From an uncultured Bacilli bacterium (GTDB lineage: Bacteria > Bacillota_I > Bacilli_A > RF39 > UBA660): a stretch of DNA of 64,000 nucleotides. Below, in pieces: positions 62,676-64,000 of the stretch. The translations under genes were made by a program, and so were the position numbers. The stretch covers positions 3,453 to 67,452 of the forward strand of contig CAKOKN010000004.1 of the NCBI GenBank assembly GCA_934091055.1. Reading direction: 5' to 3'. The notes under the pieces were generated by a model. It worked only from the letters and a program-made list of their open reading frames with translations. It did not search any database and had not been told where the DNA came from. Numbering within the stretch: the stretch's first letter is position 1; every line of letters starts with the position of its first letter.

Positions 62676-63983
62676 CTAAAATGGCATTTTAAAATTGCCT
62701 TGCCCCATCATTTTCATCATTTTTTTCATTTCTTCAAATTGCGTAAGAAGTTTATTAACATCAGTAACAGTAGTGCCTGATCCATCTGCTATTCTCTTTT
62801 TTCTGCTTGCCTTTAATATACTAGGATCTCTTCTTTCTTCAGGTGTCATTGATAAAACAATAGCTTCTGTTCTCTTCATAATTTTAGGGTCAATATTGAC
62901 ATTGTTAAGTCCCATTTTTTTTGCTCCTGGAAGTAATTTCAAAAGATTTTCTAATGGTCCTAATTTCTTTATCTGATTAAGTTGATTTAAGAAGTCCTCC
63001 AAATCAAAATTACCTTTCATCATCTTTTTAGCAGTTTTCTCTGCCTCTTTTTCATCAATTTCACTTTGTACCTGTTCTACTATTGAAAGTATATCACCCA
63101 TACCAAGTATTCTAGAGGCCATTCTCTCTGGATAAAAAGGAGTAAGACCATCCATCTTTTCACTAACACCAATAAACTTAATAGGAAGATTAGTAAGATG
63201 CTTAACAGATAATGCAACACCACCTCTAGTATCACCATCTAATTTAGTTAAAATAACACCACTAAGTTTAATTTTATCATTAAAGCCATTAATAACATTA
63301 ATAGCATCTTGTCCCATCATTGAATCTATTACTAAAATAGTTTCATTAGGATTAACTTCTTTTTGAATATTATCTAACTCTTCCATTAAAGATTCATCTA
63401 TTTGTAATCTACCGGCAGTATCTATAAGAACATAATCATAGCCATTATCCTTAGCATACTTAATACTATTTTTTGATATTTCTACTGGATTACCTTTGCC
63501 TTCAGAATAAACTTCAATATTAAGTTCTTTTCCAATTTGTTTTAACTGGTCAATAGCAGCAGGTCTATATACATCACACGCTACTAGTAGCGGTTTCTTC
63601 TTATTATTTTTTCTAAGATAATTGGCAAGTTTACCAATAGTAGTAGTTTTACCGCTTCCCTGAAGACCTACTAACATAAGAATCGCAGGATTACCATTTA
63701 CATTTAATGGGGTATTTTCTCCACCTAATAACTCAGTAAGTTCATCTTTAACTATCTTAACAAACACTTCACCAGGAGATAAACTTTTATTAACCTCTTC
63801 TCCCAATGCTTTTTCTTTTACATTATTTGTAAACTCTTTTACAACTTTGTAGTTAACATCAGCCTCTAATAGAGAAAGTCTAATTTCTCTCATCATTTCA
63901 CTAATATTATCTTCTGTTATTTTGCCGTAGCCCTTAATCTTATGAACCACATCTTGCAATCTATCACTTAAATTCTCAAACAT
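62676..63983 (-). CDS. ffh: Signal recognition particle protein Ffh
   Basis: 435 residues. The N domain (MFENLSDRLQDVVHKIKGYG), G domain with GLQGSGKTTTIGKLA near 106, DTAGRLQID near 188, TKLDGDTRGG near 247, and a Met-rich M domain ending in MKKMMKMMGQGNF. Binds signal peptides and 4.5S-type RNA. ATG with AGGTGAT upstream, just inside the window edge. Confidence 0.97.
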   Translation of the reverse strand: MFENLSDRLQDVVHKIKGYGKITEDNISEMMREIRLSLLEADVNYKVVKEFTNNVKEKALGEEVNKSLSPGEVFVKIVKDELTELLGGENTPLNVNGNPAILMLVGLQGSGKTTTIGKLANYLRKNNKKKPLLVACDVYRPAAIDQLKQIGKELNIEVYSEGKGNPVEISKNSIKYAKDNGYDYVLIDTAGRLQIDESLMEELDNIQKEVNPNETILVIDSMMGQDAINVINGFNDKIKLSGVILTKLDGDTRGGVALSVKHLTNLPIKFIGVSEKMDGLTPFYPERMASRILGMGDILSIVEQVQSEIDEKEAEKTAKKMMKGNFDLEDFLNQLNQIKKLGPLENLLKLLPGAKKMGLNNVNIDPKIMKRTEAIVLSMTPEERRDPSILKASRKKRIADGSGTTVTDVNKLLTQFEEMKKMMKMMGQGNFKMPF

Positions 63984-64000
63984 AAAATTATCACCTAATA

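Noticed and set aside
1..64000. CRISPR arrays, tRNA or rRNA genes, insertion sequences
   Set aside because: No regularly spaced repeats, no tRNA-like cloverleaf or rRNA sequence, and no transposase were seen by reading both strands; a tRNA search tool was not available.

Overview
The window is AT-rich DNA from a Bacillota (Firmicutes) bacterium, most like an uncultured spore-forming lineage near the Bacilli. Almost every gene lies on the minus strand; only ftsW, rpsT, sspI and the cotJ genes are on plus. The translation, secretion and wall genes are Firmicutes-type. The standard code applies: genes end in TGA inside ATGA overlaps, and tryptophan is TGG in the conserved families I read. The lineage call is inference from gene content, synteny and composition. 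The sporulation set is large for one window: gpr divergent from rpsT, sspI, a cotJA-cotJB fusion followed by cotJC, a spoVID-ysxE-like pair, a CotD-like protein, and a SpoVD/SpoVE-like wall pair.

Layout. 1-5.7 kb: a partial Fic gene, then ftsW, mraY, an atypical kinase and a PASTA transpeptidase. 5.7-10.2 kb: a coiled-coil membrane protein, then tsf and rpsB with an rpsB leader. 10.2-17.8 kb: a DUF1015 gene, then a run transcribed as rny, a CxxC protein, ftsY, a membrane protein, ylxM, a small membrane protein, a lone Clp-like AAA+ module and murE. 17.8-28.8 kb: gapA, gpr/rpsT, a GNAT-like gene, recD2, the coat pair, and dnaG-rpoD-trmK. 28.8-40.2 kb: a surface protein behind a G9-containing leader, a deacetylase, an HD protein, MscS, hemW, sspI/holA, two TasA-like proteins, trxA, a CvpA-like gene and a DUF4352 gene. 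40.2-46.7 kb: a Ytr-type ABC operon with its GntR regulator and operator. 46.8-56.8 kb: an M16 peptidase pair, cotJ, typA, a redox lipoprotein and cdaA-cdaR. 56.8-64 kb: a giant thioester/SpaA surface protein fused to a sortase domain, DUF4186, a DpnM-like Dam, a CotD-like protein, an ASCH gene interrupted by TGA, and ffh.

Four things stand out. (1) Six loci carry two or three directly abutting stem-loops with unrelated arms but one plan: 9-10 bp arms ending in AG/CT, then usually an A opposed to G, then an apical C-G pair; the octaloop ACCTTAGG recurs five times. (2) The gene at 28917-30524 is preceded by a promoter, a small leader reading frame containing a G9 tract, and an intrinsic terminator; with G8 the leader would stop inside the terminator stem, which suggests slippage-controlled attenuation. 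(3) One polypeptide holds a thioester domain, SpaA repeats, a VPNTG sorting-type motif and a sortase domain. (4) An ASCH gene has TGA exactly where the family has a conserved tryptophan.
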